A stretch of 64,000 nucleotides of DNA from Pseudomonas syringae KCTC 12500. Its GTDB lineage: Bacteria > Pseudomonadota > Gammaproteobacteria > Pseudomonadales > Pseudomonadaceae. Made by a program: the position numbers and the translations under genes. The DNA lies in the NCBI RefSeq assembly GCF_000507185.2, contig NZ_AYTM02000002.1, forward strand, positions 2,007,501 to 2,071,500, given 5' to 3'. The notes under the pieces are model-generated. The model was given only the letters and a program-made list of their open reading frames with translations. It was not told the origin of the DNA and ran no database searches. Within the stretch, counting starts at the first letter, position 1, and the number at the start of each line of letters is the position of its first letter. Shown here one piece after another: positions 26,672-34,840 of the stretch.

Positions 26672-26686
26672 GCACCGTATTGGTGG
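26672..26686 (+). promoter_or_regulatory. NtrC-type site before ntrB
   Basis: GCACC-GTATT-GGTGG is close to GCACC-N5-GGTGC. GGTGC and GCACC half-sites follow at about 26699-26718. It lies ~80 bp before the ntrB start, where NtrC could autoregulate the operon. Confidence 0.5.
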
Positions 26687-26763
26687 CCTTGCTCCTGCTG
26701 GTGCAGACCAACCAGCACCCGCATTGCGCGACTGCAATGTGCCAAAAGAGGTCAACACGATTC

Positions 26764-27849
26764 ATGACTATCAGCGATGCGCTGCACAGACTGTTACTGG
26801 ATAACCTGACCACTGCCACCATTCTGCTCAACGCTGACCTGCGACTTGAGTATATGAACCCGGCGGCGGAAATGCTGCTGGCCATCAGCGGGCAGCGCAG
26901 CCATGGGCAATTCATCAGCGAGCTGTTCACCGAGTCGGCCGAAGCATTGAGTTCGCTGCGTCAGGCAGTCGAGCAGGCTCATCCTTTTACCAAGCGCGAA
27001 GCGATGCTCACCGCACTGACCGGTCAGACCCTGACTGTCGACTATGCGGTGACGCCTATCCTCAGCAAGGGCGATACCCTGCTGTTGCTTGAAGTACACC
27101 CGCGTGACCGGCTGTTGCGCATCACCAAAGAAGAAGCTCAGCTGTCCAAGCAGGAAACCACCAAGATGCTGGTGCGTGGCCTAGCTCACGAAATCAAGAA
27201 TCCGCTGGGCGGCATTCGCGGAGCCGCACAACTGCTGGCCCGCGAGCTGCCTGAAGAAAGTCTCAAGGACTACACCAACGTCATCATCGAAGAGGCCGAC
27301 CGCCTGCGTAATCTGGTCGACCGCATGCTCGGCTCCAACAAGCTGCCATCGCTGGCGATGACCAACGTGCACGAAGTGCTCGAGCGCGTGTGCAGCCTGG
27401 TCGAGGCCGAAAGCCAGGGCTGCATCACCTTGGTGCGCGACTACGACCCGAGCATTCCCGACGTGTTGATCGACCGCGAGCAAATGATCCAGGCCGTGCT
27501 CAATATCGTGCGCAACGCCATGCAGGCCATCAGCGGCCAGAACGAATTGCGCCTTGGCCGGATCACCCTGCGTACCCGCGCCATGCGCCAGTTCACCATC
27601 GGCCACGTTCGCCATCGACTGGTGAGCAAGATCGAAATCATCGACAACGGCCCCGGTATTCCGGCCGAGCTTCAGGAAACCATTTTCTACCCCATGGTCA
27701 GTGGCCGCCCGGACGGTACGGGATTAGGTCTTGCCATTACCCAGAACATCATCAGCCAGCACCAGGGTCTGATCGAGTGTGACAGCCATCCCGGCCACAC
27801 CACGTTCTCGATCTTCCTGCCGCTGGAACAAGGAGCAGCTTCGACATGA
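26764..27849 (+). CDS. ntrB: Nitrogen sensor histidine kinase NtrB
   Basis: 361 residues from the ATG at MTISDALHRLLLDNL. An N-terminal PAS domain (about 10-120) is followed by the H-box RGLAHEIKNPLGGIRGAAQLL, N-box RNAMQAIS and G-box GRPDGTGLGLAI. A soluble kinase/phosphatase controlled by PII that phosphorylates NtrC when nitrogen is scarce. It overlaps ntrC by ATGA. Confidence 0.96.
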   Translation: MTISDALHRLLLDNLTTATILLNADLRLEYMNPAAEMLLAISGQRSHGQFISELFTESAEALSSLRQAVEQAHPFTKREAMLTALTGQTLTVDYAVTPILSKGDTLLLLEVHPRDRLLRITKEEAQLSKQETTKMLVRGLAHEIKNPLGGIRGAAQLLARELPEESLKDYTNVIIEEADRLRNLVDRMLGSNKLPSLAMTNVHEVLERVCSLVEAESQGCITLVRDYDPSIPDVLIDREQMIQAVLNIVRNAMQAISGQNELRLGRITLRTRAMRQFTIGHVRHRLVSKIEIIDNGPGIPAELQETIFYPMVSGRPDGTGLGLAITQNIISQHQGLIECDSHPGHTTFSIFLPLEQGAAST

Positions 27850-29279
27850 GCCGTAGTGAAACTGTCTGGATCGTAGACGACGATCGTTCTATCCGCTGGG
27901 TACTGGAAAAAGCCTTGCAACAGGAAGGCATGACCACGCAAAGCTTCGACAGCGCCGACGGGGTGATGAGCCGTCTGGCCCGTCAGCAACCGGACGTGAT
28001 CATTTCCGACATCCGCATGCCGGGTGCCAGCGGTCTGGACCTGCTGGCGCGGATTCGCGAGCAGCATCCGCGTCTGCCGGTGATCATCATGACCGCCCAC
28101 TCGGACCTGGACAGCGCCGTGGCGTCCTATCAGGGCGGCGCGTTCGAGTACCTGCCAAAGCCGTTCGACGTCGATGAAGCCGTGTCGCTGGTCAAGCGCG
28201 CCAATCAGCACGCTCAGGAACAACAGGGCCTGGACGTTGCACCGACGCTGACCCGCACCCCTGAAATCATTGGCGAAGCGCCAGCGATGCAGGAAGTGTT
28301 TCGCGCCATCGGCCGTCTGAGTCACTCCAACATCACGGTGTTGATCAACGGTGAGTCGGGGACCGGCAAGGAATTGGTCGCTCATGCCTTGCATCGCCAC
28401 AGCCCGCGTTCGGCCTCGCCGTTCATTGCGCTGAACATGGCGGCGATCCCCAAGGACCTGATGGAGTCCGAGCTGTTCGGGCATGAAAAAGGCGCCTTCA
28501 CCGGCGCGGCCAACCTGCGTCGTGGGCGCTTCGAACAGGCCGACGGCGGCACGCTGTTTCTCGATGAAATCGGTGACATGCCCGCCGACACCCAGACTCG
28601 TCTGTTGCGTGTACTGGCGGATGGCGAATTCTACCGGGTCGGCGGTCACACGCCGGTCAAGGTCGATGTGCGCATCATTGCTGCCACCCACCAGAATCTG
28701 GAAACCCTGGTGCAGGCCGGCAAGTTCCGCGAAGACTTGTTTCACCGCCTGAACGTGATCCGCATCCACATTCCGCGCATGTCAGACCGTCGCGAAGACA
28801 TCCCGACCCTGGCCAAGCACTTCCTCAGCCGCGCGGCTCAGGAACTGGCGGTCGAGCCCAAGTTGCTCAAGGCCGAGACCGAGGAGTACCTCAAGCATCT
28901 GCCGTGGCCTGGCAACGTGCGTCAGCTGGAAAACACCTGCCGCTGGATCACGGTCATGGCGTCGGGTCGTGAAGTGCACATCAGCGACCTGCCGCCGGAA
29001 CTGCTGAGCCTGCCGCAGGACGCCGCGCCGGTCACCAACTGGGAACAGGCGCTGCGCCAGTGGGCCGACCAGGCATTGTCTCGCGGTCAGTCCAGCCTGC
29101 TGGACAGCGCCGTGCCGACCTTCGAGCGGATCATGATCGAAACCGCCCTCAAGCACACCGCTGGCCGCCGCGATGCCGCCGTGCTGCTGGGCTGGGGCCG
29201 CAACACCCTGACCCGCAAGATCAAGGAACTGGGCATGAAGATCGATGGCGGGGATGACGACGAGGCTGACGAAGGCTGA
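27846..29279 (+). CDS. ntrC: Nitrogen regulation response regulator NtrC
   Basis: 477 residues. Receiver domain with phospho-acceptor Asp in VIISDIRMPG, sigma54 AAA+ domain with GESGTGKE (Walker A) and GAFTGA loop, and C-terminal Fis-type helix-turn-helix (RRDAAVLLGWGRNTLTRKI). It activates sigma54 promoters such as that of glnA in this window. Translationally coupled to ntrB. Confidence 0.97.
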   Translation: MSRSETVWIVDDDRSIRWVLEKALQQEGMTTQSFDSADGVMSRLARQQPDVIISDIRMPGASGLDLLARIREQHPRLPVIIMTAHSDLDSAVASYQGGAFEYLPKPFDVDEAVSLVKRANQHAQEQQGLDVAPTLTRTPEIIGEAPAMQEVFRAIGRLSHSNITVLINGESGTGKELVAHALHRHSPRSASPFIALNMAAIPKDLMESELFGHEKGAFTGAANLRRGRFEQADGGTLFLDEIGDMPADTQTRLLRVLADGEFYRVGGHTPVKVDVRIIAATHQNLETLVQAGKFREDLFHRLNVIRIHIPRMSDRREDIPTLAKHFLSRAAQELAVEPKLLKAETEEYLKHLPWPGNVRQLENTCRWITVMASGREVHISDLPPELLSLPQDAAPVTNWEQALRQWADQALSRGQSSLLDSAVPTFERIMIETALKHTAGRRDAAVLLGWGRNTLTRKIKELGMKIDGGDDDEADEG

Positions 29280-29384
29280 GCCGTCCTCAAGACGTTCACT
29301 GCCATTTCTGACAGTTACCCGCAACGCCCATTAATGATTAGCTTCTTTTGACTCCACTCAAGGAGTCATAAGGAGCTGATCAAT

Positions 29385-31178
29385 ATGGAAAGTGCATTAC
29401 TCGGCGAACCTGACGCCCGACAGCACGCCAACAATTTACGTTTGCTTGCGGCACTGCCGCGTGGTGCAGGCATTGAACGACGCGAGCGGATTGTTGACTA
29501 CGAAATCGTCGAACTCGCCGCACTGCTGCGCGAAGGCAACCCGCAAAGACTGACCGCCGAACAGGTGCTAGTCGAATACTGGAGCCGCATCACCCGGTTC
29601 AACGGCCCGCAAGAAACCTACGGCGATAACGGTAAATACAACGCTTTTGTGCGGCTGGAAGATTTCTCGACACTGTTGGAGCAGGCAAGACTCGCCGATC
29701 AATGGCTGACGACTCCAGACGATCAACGCGGCCCGGCGCCTCCGTTGTGCGGAATTCCCTTCGGTATAAAAGACTCTTTCGCCATTCAGGGCCTTGAAAG
29801 CAAAAACGGCACTCAGGCCTTTTCCGGCAACCTGGCATTACGTGATGCGACATGCGTAGCCCGGCTGAGGGCTCAGGGCGCTCTTATTATCGGTCATACC
29901 ATCTGCTCCGAACTCTCGACCCACACGGTCGGCCAGTTTGCCGGGAACGCATGGGACCCGATACGTACGCCGGGCGGGTCCAGTCAGGGCTCGGGGGTCG
30001 CCCCGATTGCACGACTGTGCGCCGCAGCGCTGGGCGAAGAGACGGCCGGCTCGATTATCATTCCTGCGGCTGCGAATGGCGCCAGCGCAATAAAACCATC
30101 GCTGGGACTGGTGTCTGGCGCCGGCGTGATGCCCCTGCGAAGCGGCTGGGACGTGGTCGGCCCCATGGCCCGTTCGATCCGCGATGCGTCGCTGATACTG
30201 TCCATAATTGCCGGCCCTGATGGAGAAAACGACCCGCAAAGTCTGTCGGCCCCATCGATAGGCGAGCAGCTTTCCATTACCCCGACCCCCGGTTCTCTTC
30301 CTCTGGAAGGGCTGACCATAGGCATTCCGCAGACGGACTGGATGTCGTCGTCCGGTCAACCCCCTGCGCAGTCTTACGACGAGGACTACAGCGCAGCGTT
30401 TATCAGGTTCAAGGATCAGCTCGAGACGCTGGGTGCAAGGGTCATCGACTTTCCTTGGCTGGATGCTGAAATTCTTGAAAACATTCCTTACTCCTCGCCA
30501 GAACCCATTCATGACGTGCTGGACAGTGATGGCAGCACTCTGATGAGAGTCAACGCCCAAGCCGTGACCAGTTACGCCAACCAACTGGAAACCCGGCACT
30601 GGTCGGCCGTACGTGACTTTGCAGACGTGTTGGAGAATCAAGACGACAGAGACTATTTGCTACGAAGATATCCGGAGTTATTCGATCAGGTTGCCTCACT
30701 GATTCCAGTGGGGATCAGACTCGAAGCAGAGAACAGACGCCGTCTACAGCAGGGGCATTTTGAAAAGGCCCTGAATGACTATCAGATTGACTTCATGATG
30801 GTGCTGCCGCTCGGTGCTCACGTCGGCGAGCGGGCAGACGCACTGGTGAGGACACTACCGGTACAGCGCACGTACTTCGATATGCCCAACGCGCTGGCCT
30901 GGCCCATGCTGACACTGCCCATCGGGCATGGCGCGACCGGCGTCCCAAAGCAATTACCCGTTACGGCGGCGTTCTGGGGCAGGCGCTTCAGTGAACCACT
31001 GCTCGTACAAGCCGCCATCGACTTTCAGACGCACTATTGCGAGTATCACACCAAAGCGCCGCCAGACCCGGATTTCGCCTCGCCCGTAGCGTTTCATCTC
31101 TGGACACTGGACGAGATTCCTTGGCAATACTCAGCCGATCCGCTGGTCATTGCCGAGGGCAGGAGGAAAAAATCATGA
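29385..31178 (+). CDS. Amidase-signature family enzyme
   Basis: 597 residues, longer than GatA-type amidases. Amidase signature elements: catalytic Lys in IPFGIKDSFA, GGSSQGSG with the cis-Ser, and the nucleophile region GEETAGSIIIPAA. The central 300-450 region and C-terminus extend beyond the bacterial norm. No signal peptide is seen. TAAGGAGCTG precedes the ATG. The stop overlaps the ATG of a 61-residue peptide gene with an internal repeat, so the peptide might be substrate, partner or regulator. Codon use is less GC-rich than in the neighbouring ntrC. Confidence 0.8.
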   Translation: MESALLGEPDARQHANNLRLLAALPRGAGIERRERIVDYEIVELAALLREGNPQRLTAEQVLVEYWSRITRFNGPQETYGDNGKYNAFVRLEDFSTLLEQARLADQWLTTPDDQRGPAPPLCGIPFGIKDSFAIQGLESKNGTQAFSGNLALRDATCVARLRAQGALIIGHTICSELSTHTVGQFAGNAWDPIRTPGGSSQGSGVAPIARLCAAALGEETAGSIIIPAAANGASAIKPSLGLVSGAGVMPLRSGWDVVGPMARSIRDASLILSIIAGPDGENDPQSLSAPSIGEQLSITPTPGSLPLEGLTIGIPQTDWMSSSGQPPAQSYDEDYSAAFIRFKDQLETLGARVIDFPWLDAEILENIPYSSPEPIHDVLDSDGSTLMRVNAQAVTSYANQLETRHWSAVRDFADVLENQDDRDYLLRRYPELFDQVASLIPVGIRLEAENRRRLQQGHFEKALNDYQIDFMMVLPLGAHVGERADALVRTLPVQRTYFDMPNALAWPMLTLPIGHGATGVPKQLPVTAAFWGRRFSEPLLVQAAIDFQTHYCEYHTKAPPDPDFASPVAFHLWTLDEIPWQYSADPLVIAEGRRKKS

Positions 31179-31360
31179 ACCAGACCTCCTTCTTTGTTAT
31201 CCAGTGGAAGCCACTGAACAACCCGGCGTTGCTGCCCGCGCAGACGAGTGAGCCGCCAGACGCATTTTTCAACGTCCGATGGCGGCCCACGCAAGGTCTG
31301 AGTTATTACCCGGAAACGGCTGTGCTTACTCAGCCAGAGAAGGTTTTTCCCACAGGTTGA
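31175..31360 (+). CDS. 61-residue peptide with two FF-x-V/I-x-W-K/R-P units
   Basis: Starts at an ATG overlapping the amidase stop (ATGA) with GGAGGA 9 nt upstream, a strong ribosome site. Two units exactly 25 residues apart are visible: SFFVIQWKPLNNP (5-17) and AFFNVRWRPTQGL (30-42), each followed by paired bulky residues and Pro (LLP, YYP). No signal peptide, no cysteines. The last 35 nt run antisense into the aldo/keto reductase gene. No family recognised; a modified-peptide precursor is possible but unproven. Confidence 0.6.
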   Translation: MNQTSFFVIQWKPLNNPALLPAQTSEPPDAFFNVRWRPTQGLSYYPETAVLTQPEKVFPTG

Positions 31361-32363
31361 TCCCGCCTTCTACCGCAAAGCTGTCGATCTCGGTCAGTTC
31401 TTCGGGGCTGAACGCGAGGTTCTTCAGCGCGCCGACGTTTTCAATGATCTGCTCGGGACGGCTCGCACCGATCAACGCTGAGGTCACGCGCGGATCGCGC
31501 AACGTCCAGGCCAGGGCCATTTGTGCCAGGCTCTGACCGCGACGCTGGGCGATTTCGTTGAGCGCGCGCACGTGGGCGATGTTCTGCTCGGACAGGTGCG
31601 AAGCCTGCAGCGAGCCGCCCCCCGGACGATTGACCCGCGCATCCTTGGGCACGCCGTTCAGGTACTTGTCCGACAGCAGCCCTTGGGCCAACGCAGTAAA
31701 CGCGATCACGCCAGCGCCCAGCTCTTCGGTAGCGTCGAGCAAGTCTTTCTCGACCCAGCGGTTAAGCAGGTTGTAGGCAGGCTGATGAATCAGCAGCGGT
31801 ACTTTCCACTCTTTGAGTAACGCAGCTATTTCGCGGGTCTTGGCCCCGGAATACGACGAGATACCGATGTACAACGCCTTGCCCTGCTGAACCGCGGTGG
31901 CCAACGCGCTGGCGGTTTCTTCCAGCGGAGTGTCCGGGTCGAAACGGTGGGAATAGAAGATGTCGACGTAATCGAGGCCCATACGTTGCAGGCTCTGATC
32001 AAGGCTGGCGAGCACGTATTTACGTGAACCACCGCCCTGCCCGTACGGCCCTGGCCACATGTCCCAGCCGGCCTTGCTGGAGATGATCAATTCATCACGG
32101 TAGTGCTTGAAGTCTTCGCGCAGCAGACGGCCGAAGTTGATCTCGGCGCTGCCGTACGGCGGGCCATAGTTGTTGGCCAGGTCGAAATGATTGATGCCCA
32201 GATCGAACGCCGTGCGCAGCATGGCGCGCTGGGTGTCGATCGGCGTGCTGTCACCGAAGTTGTGCCACAAGCCCAAAGACAGTGCCGGAAGCACCAGCCC
32301 GCTGCGGCCGGTACGGCGATAAGGCATGTCTTCGTAACGATTTTCGGCAGCGATGTAGGTCAT
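31326..32363 (-). CDS. Aldo/keto reductase, YghZ/MgrA type
   Basis: 345 residues. AKR motifs: GINHFDLANNYGPPYGSAE (catalytic Asp and Tyr), ISSKAGWDMWPGPYG (catalytic Lys) and IGASRPEQIIENV (NADPH binding). It matches the L-glyceraldehyde-3-phosphate reductase group, which reduces aldehydes including methylglyoxal. It is last in a minus-strand run behind the binding protein, monooxygenase and TonB receptor, with an 81-bp gap, so it may detoxify an aldehyde released by the monooxygenase (inference). Confidence 0.88.
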   Translation of the reverse strand: MTYIAAENRYEDMPYRRTGRSGLVLPALSLGLWHNFGDSTPIDTQRAMLRTAFDLGINHFDLANNYGPPYGSAEINFGRLLREDFKHYRDELIISSKAGWDMWPGPYGQGGGSRKYVLASLDQSLQRMGLDYVDIFYSHRFDPDTPLEETASALATAVQQGKALYIGISSYSGAKTREIAALLKEWKVPLLIHQPAYNLLNRWVEKDLLDATEELGAGVIAFTALAQGLLSDKYLNGVPKDARVNRPGGGSLQASHLSEQNIAHVRALNEIAQRRGQSLAQMALAWTLRDPRVTSALIGASRPEQIIENVGALKNLAFSPEELTEIDSFAVEGGINLWEKPSLAE

Positions 32364-32444
32364 TGAATCCTCTCTTGTCTGGGGGATATTCGAGGCGTCT
32401 TGATTGCGTTTGCGAACAGGTGAGGCCTGTTCGCAACGCCGGAA

Positions 32445-33380
32445 TCATGGCTTTTGCCAGACAACCTGCTGAATGTCGACCCGCTTGGGTATCAAGTGGT
32501 TGTCGTAAAACAGATCAGCGGTCGCCTGCTGCGCGCGTACGATCTCCGGCGTGATCGGCAGGCTGGGTGATACAGGCCGATGGTCAAGATACTGAGTCAT
32601 GACCGCTTCGGACAAGCCCATGCTGCGCGCCAGTATCTGAATACTCTCGGCACGCTGCGAGCGCGACAATCCGTCGGCCACCGTCAGTTCGTCGAGCACC
32701 TGCTGCACGAGCGCTGCATTTTCCTCGGCAAACGCTCGCCGTGCGGTATAGAACGGCCCGGACAATCCAAGCCCCTCGCCGTTGGCCAGCAGACGAGTGT
32801 GGCCTTCGCTCATGGCGATGGAGTAGTAAGGGTCCCAGATCGCCCAGGCATCGACACTGCCGTTTTCAAAGGCCGCGCGAGCATCGGCGGGGGTCAGGTA
32901 GATTGGCTGAATATCCTTGAACGTCAGGCCTGCTTTGTTGAGCAAACGCAGCACCACGTTATGCGAGCTGGAGCCTTTCTGCAGAGCGACCTTGCGGCCT
33001 TTCAATTCTGCGACGCTGTGCACCGGGCTTTCGTTGCGCACCAACAGGGTTTCCACCTGCGGCTTGGGTGGCTCGGCACCGATGTAGACCAGGTCGGCAC
33101 CTGCGACCTGGGCGAAAATCGGCGGAATGTCGCCGGTGGAGGCGATGTCCAGGCTGCCAATGTTCAGCGCCTCCAGCATCTGCGGCCCGGCCGGAAACTC
33201 GACCCATTTGATTTTCTTCTGGGGAAAACGCTTTTCCAGCAGGCTATGCTCCTTGGCCAGCACCAGCGTGATCGAACCCTTCTGATAGCCGATGCGAAGG
33301 GTGTCGGGCTCGTCGGCAGCAGCTGTACCGAACAGGCCGCTAAAGGCCAGAATGGCGGCGATAAACGTAAATGATTTCAT
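32445..33380 (-). CDS. SsuA-like aliphatic sulfonate/organosulfur binding protein
   Basis: 311 residues from the ATG before the signal peptide (FIAAILAFSGLFGTAAA-DE). The mature start TLRIGYQKGSITLVLAKE and the segments GSLDIASTGDIPP and GSVDAWAIWDPYY are typical of the SsuA/TauA group of periplasmic binding proteins. It captures sulfonates or sulfate esters for an ABC importer. No permease or ATPase gene is adjacent. Confidence 0.85.
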   Translation of the reverse strand: MKSFTFIAAILAFSGLFGTAAADEPDTLRIGYQKGSITLVLAKEHSLLEKRFPQKKIKWVEFPAGPQMLEALNIGSLDIASTGDIPPIFAQVAGADLVYIGAEPPKPQVETLLVRNESPVHSVAELKGRKVALQKGSSSHNVVLRLLNKAGLTFKDIQPIYLTPADARAAFENGSVDAWAIWDPYYSIAMSEGHTRLLANGEGLGLSGPFYTARRAFAEENAALVQQVLDELTVADGLSRSQRAESIQILARSMGLSEAVMTQYLDHRPVSPSLPITPEIVRAQQATADLFYDNHLIPKRVDIQQVVWQKP

Positions 33381-33480
33381 GGGTGATCCCTTAATTCTGT
33401 ATAAAAATCTGCCTTTGATTCTGGCCGAAGGCCGTGGGAGCCCGCTTTCTGCGCTCATCAGGACTTGCATGCGGCAACGA

Positions 33481-34806
33481 TCAAAATCTATAAGCAGGCC
33501 GTTGCAAGCCCAGGTTTTCGCGCAAGGTCGTGCCTTCATACTCGGTGCGAAACAGCCCGCGCCGCTGCAGCTCCGGCACCAGCAGTCTCGCGACATCTTC
33601 GAGACCGCCCGGCAGGTGCGGCACCAGCACATTGAAGCCATCCGCCGCGCCTTGCTCGAACCAGCGTTGCAACTCATCGGCTATCTGCTCCGGCGTGCCG
33701 ATCAGGCTGTAGTGCCCTCGCCCACCGGCAATCCGTCGCCCCAGTTGCGCCAGGGTCAGGTTTTCCTGATCGGCCAGTTCGGTGAGCAGTTTCTGCCGGC
33801 TGCGCTGGCCGCTGTCGGTCAATGGCAATTCCGGCAGCGGGCCGTCCAGCGGGTAGCCCGACAGGTCGAAATTGCCCAGCATGCGGCCCAGCAGAGCGAC
33901 CCCGACCTGAGGCTCGACCAGCTCCTGAAACGACTCGAATTTAGCTTTCGCCAAGGCTTCGGTTTCGGCCACGACGATGAACACGCCGGGCATGATTTTC
34001 AGAGAATCGACGGCCCGCCCGTAAGCACTCAGACGGCCCTTGAGGTCAGCGTAGAAAGCTTGCGCACTGGCCAGCGAGGTCTGCGCGGTGAATACCACTT
34101 CCGCCGTCTGCGCCGCCAGATCACGTCCGACTTCCGAGGAACCGGCCTGCACCACCACCGGCTGACCCTGCGGCGAACGCGCCACGTTCAGCGGGCCTTT
34201 GACGCGGAAATGCTCGCCCTCATGATTAAGCACATGCAGTCTGGCCGGGTCGTAATACTCGCCACTGGCCTTATCGCGGGTGAAGGCGTCGTCTGCCCAA
34301 CTGTCCCACAGGCCGGTCACCACCTGATGAAACTCTCGTGCGCGGCTATAGCGCTCGGCATGCCCCACATGCTCGGCGCGACCGAAGTTCTGCGCTTCGG
34401 CGGCGGCATCTGACGTCACCAGATTCCAGCCCGCTCGCCCACCGGAGAGATGATCCAGCGAGGCGAACTTGCGGGCTACGTGATACGGCTCGTTGTAGGT
34501 GGTGGTCGCTGTCGCGATCAGACCAATATGCTCGGTCACCGCGCTGAGTGCCGAGAGCAGGGTCAGTGGTTCGAAATGATCGGAGCGCGCCATGCGGCTG
34601 GCGATATCACCCGTCGCGGCAGCCACGCTGTCGGCGACGAACAACGCATCGAATTTTGCCGCCTCCGCGACCCTGGCCACGTGCCGGTAATGCTTGAAAT
34701 CCAGCCCTGCATCCGCAGGCACGTCCGGGTGCCGCCAGGCAGCGACATGGTGCCCGGTGGCCATCAGGAAAGCGCCCAGTTTCATCTGTCGAGCAGTCGT
34801 GCTCAT
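33481..34806 (-). CDS. Flavin-dependent monooxygenase, NtaA/SnaA/DszA family (LLM class)
   Basis: 441 residues, normal for the family. Bacterial luciferase-like TIM barrel with FVADSVAAA, ATTTYNEPYHVARKFASLDHLSGGR and GWNLVTSDAA (FMNH2 binding). Members oxygenate organosulfur or amine compounds, for example dibenzothiophene sulfone, using reduced FMN from a separate reductase. The 34-bp gap from the TonB receptor and the sulfonate-type binding protein downstream suggest scavenging of sulfur from an organic compound; substrate unknown. Confidence 0.87.
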   Translation of the reverse strand: MSTTARQMKLGAFLMATGHHVAAWRHPDVPADAGLDFKHYRHVARVAEAAKFDALFVADSVAAATGDIASRMARSDHFEPLTLLSALSAVTEHIGLIATATTTYNEPYHVARKFASLDHLSGGRAGWNLVTSDAAAEAQNFGRAEHVGHAERYSRAREFHQVVTGLWDSWADDAFTRDKASGEYYDPARLHVLNHEGEHFRVKGPLNVARSPQGQPVVVQAGSSEVGRDLAAQTAEVVFTAQTSLASAQAFYADLKGRLSAYGRAVDSLKIMPGVFIVVAETEALAKAKFESFQELVEPQVGVALLGRMLGNFDLSGYPLDGPLPELPLTDSGQRSRQKLLTELADQENLTLAQLGRRIAGGRGHYSLIGTPEQIADELQRWFEQGAADGFNVLVPHLPGGLEDVARLLVPELQRRGLFRTEYEGTTLRENLGLQRPAYRF

Positions 34807-34840
34807 ACCTCACTCCTTACGTGTTGCCTGGGGTCTCGGC

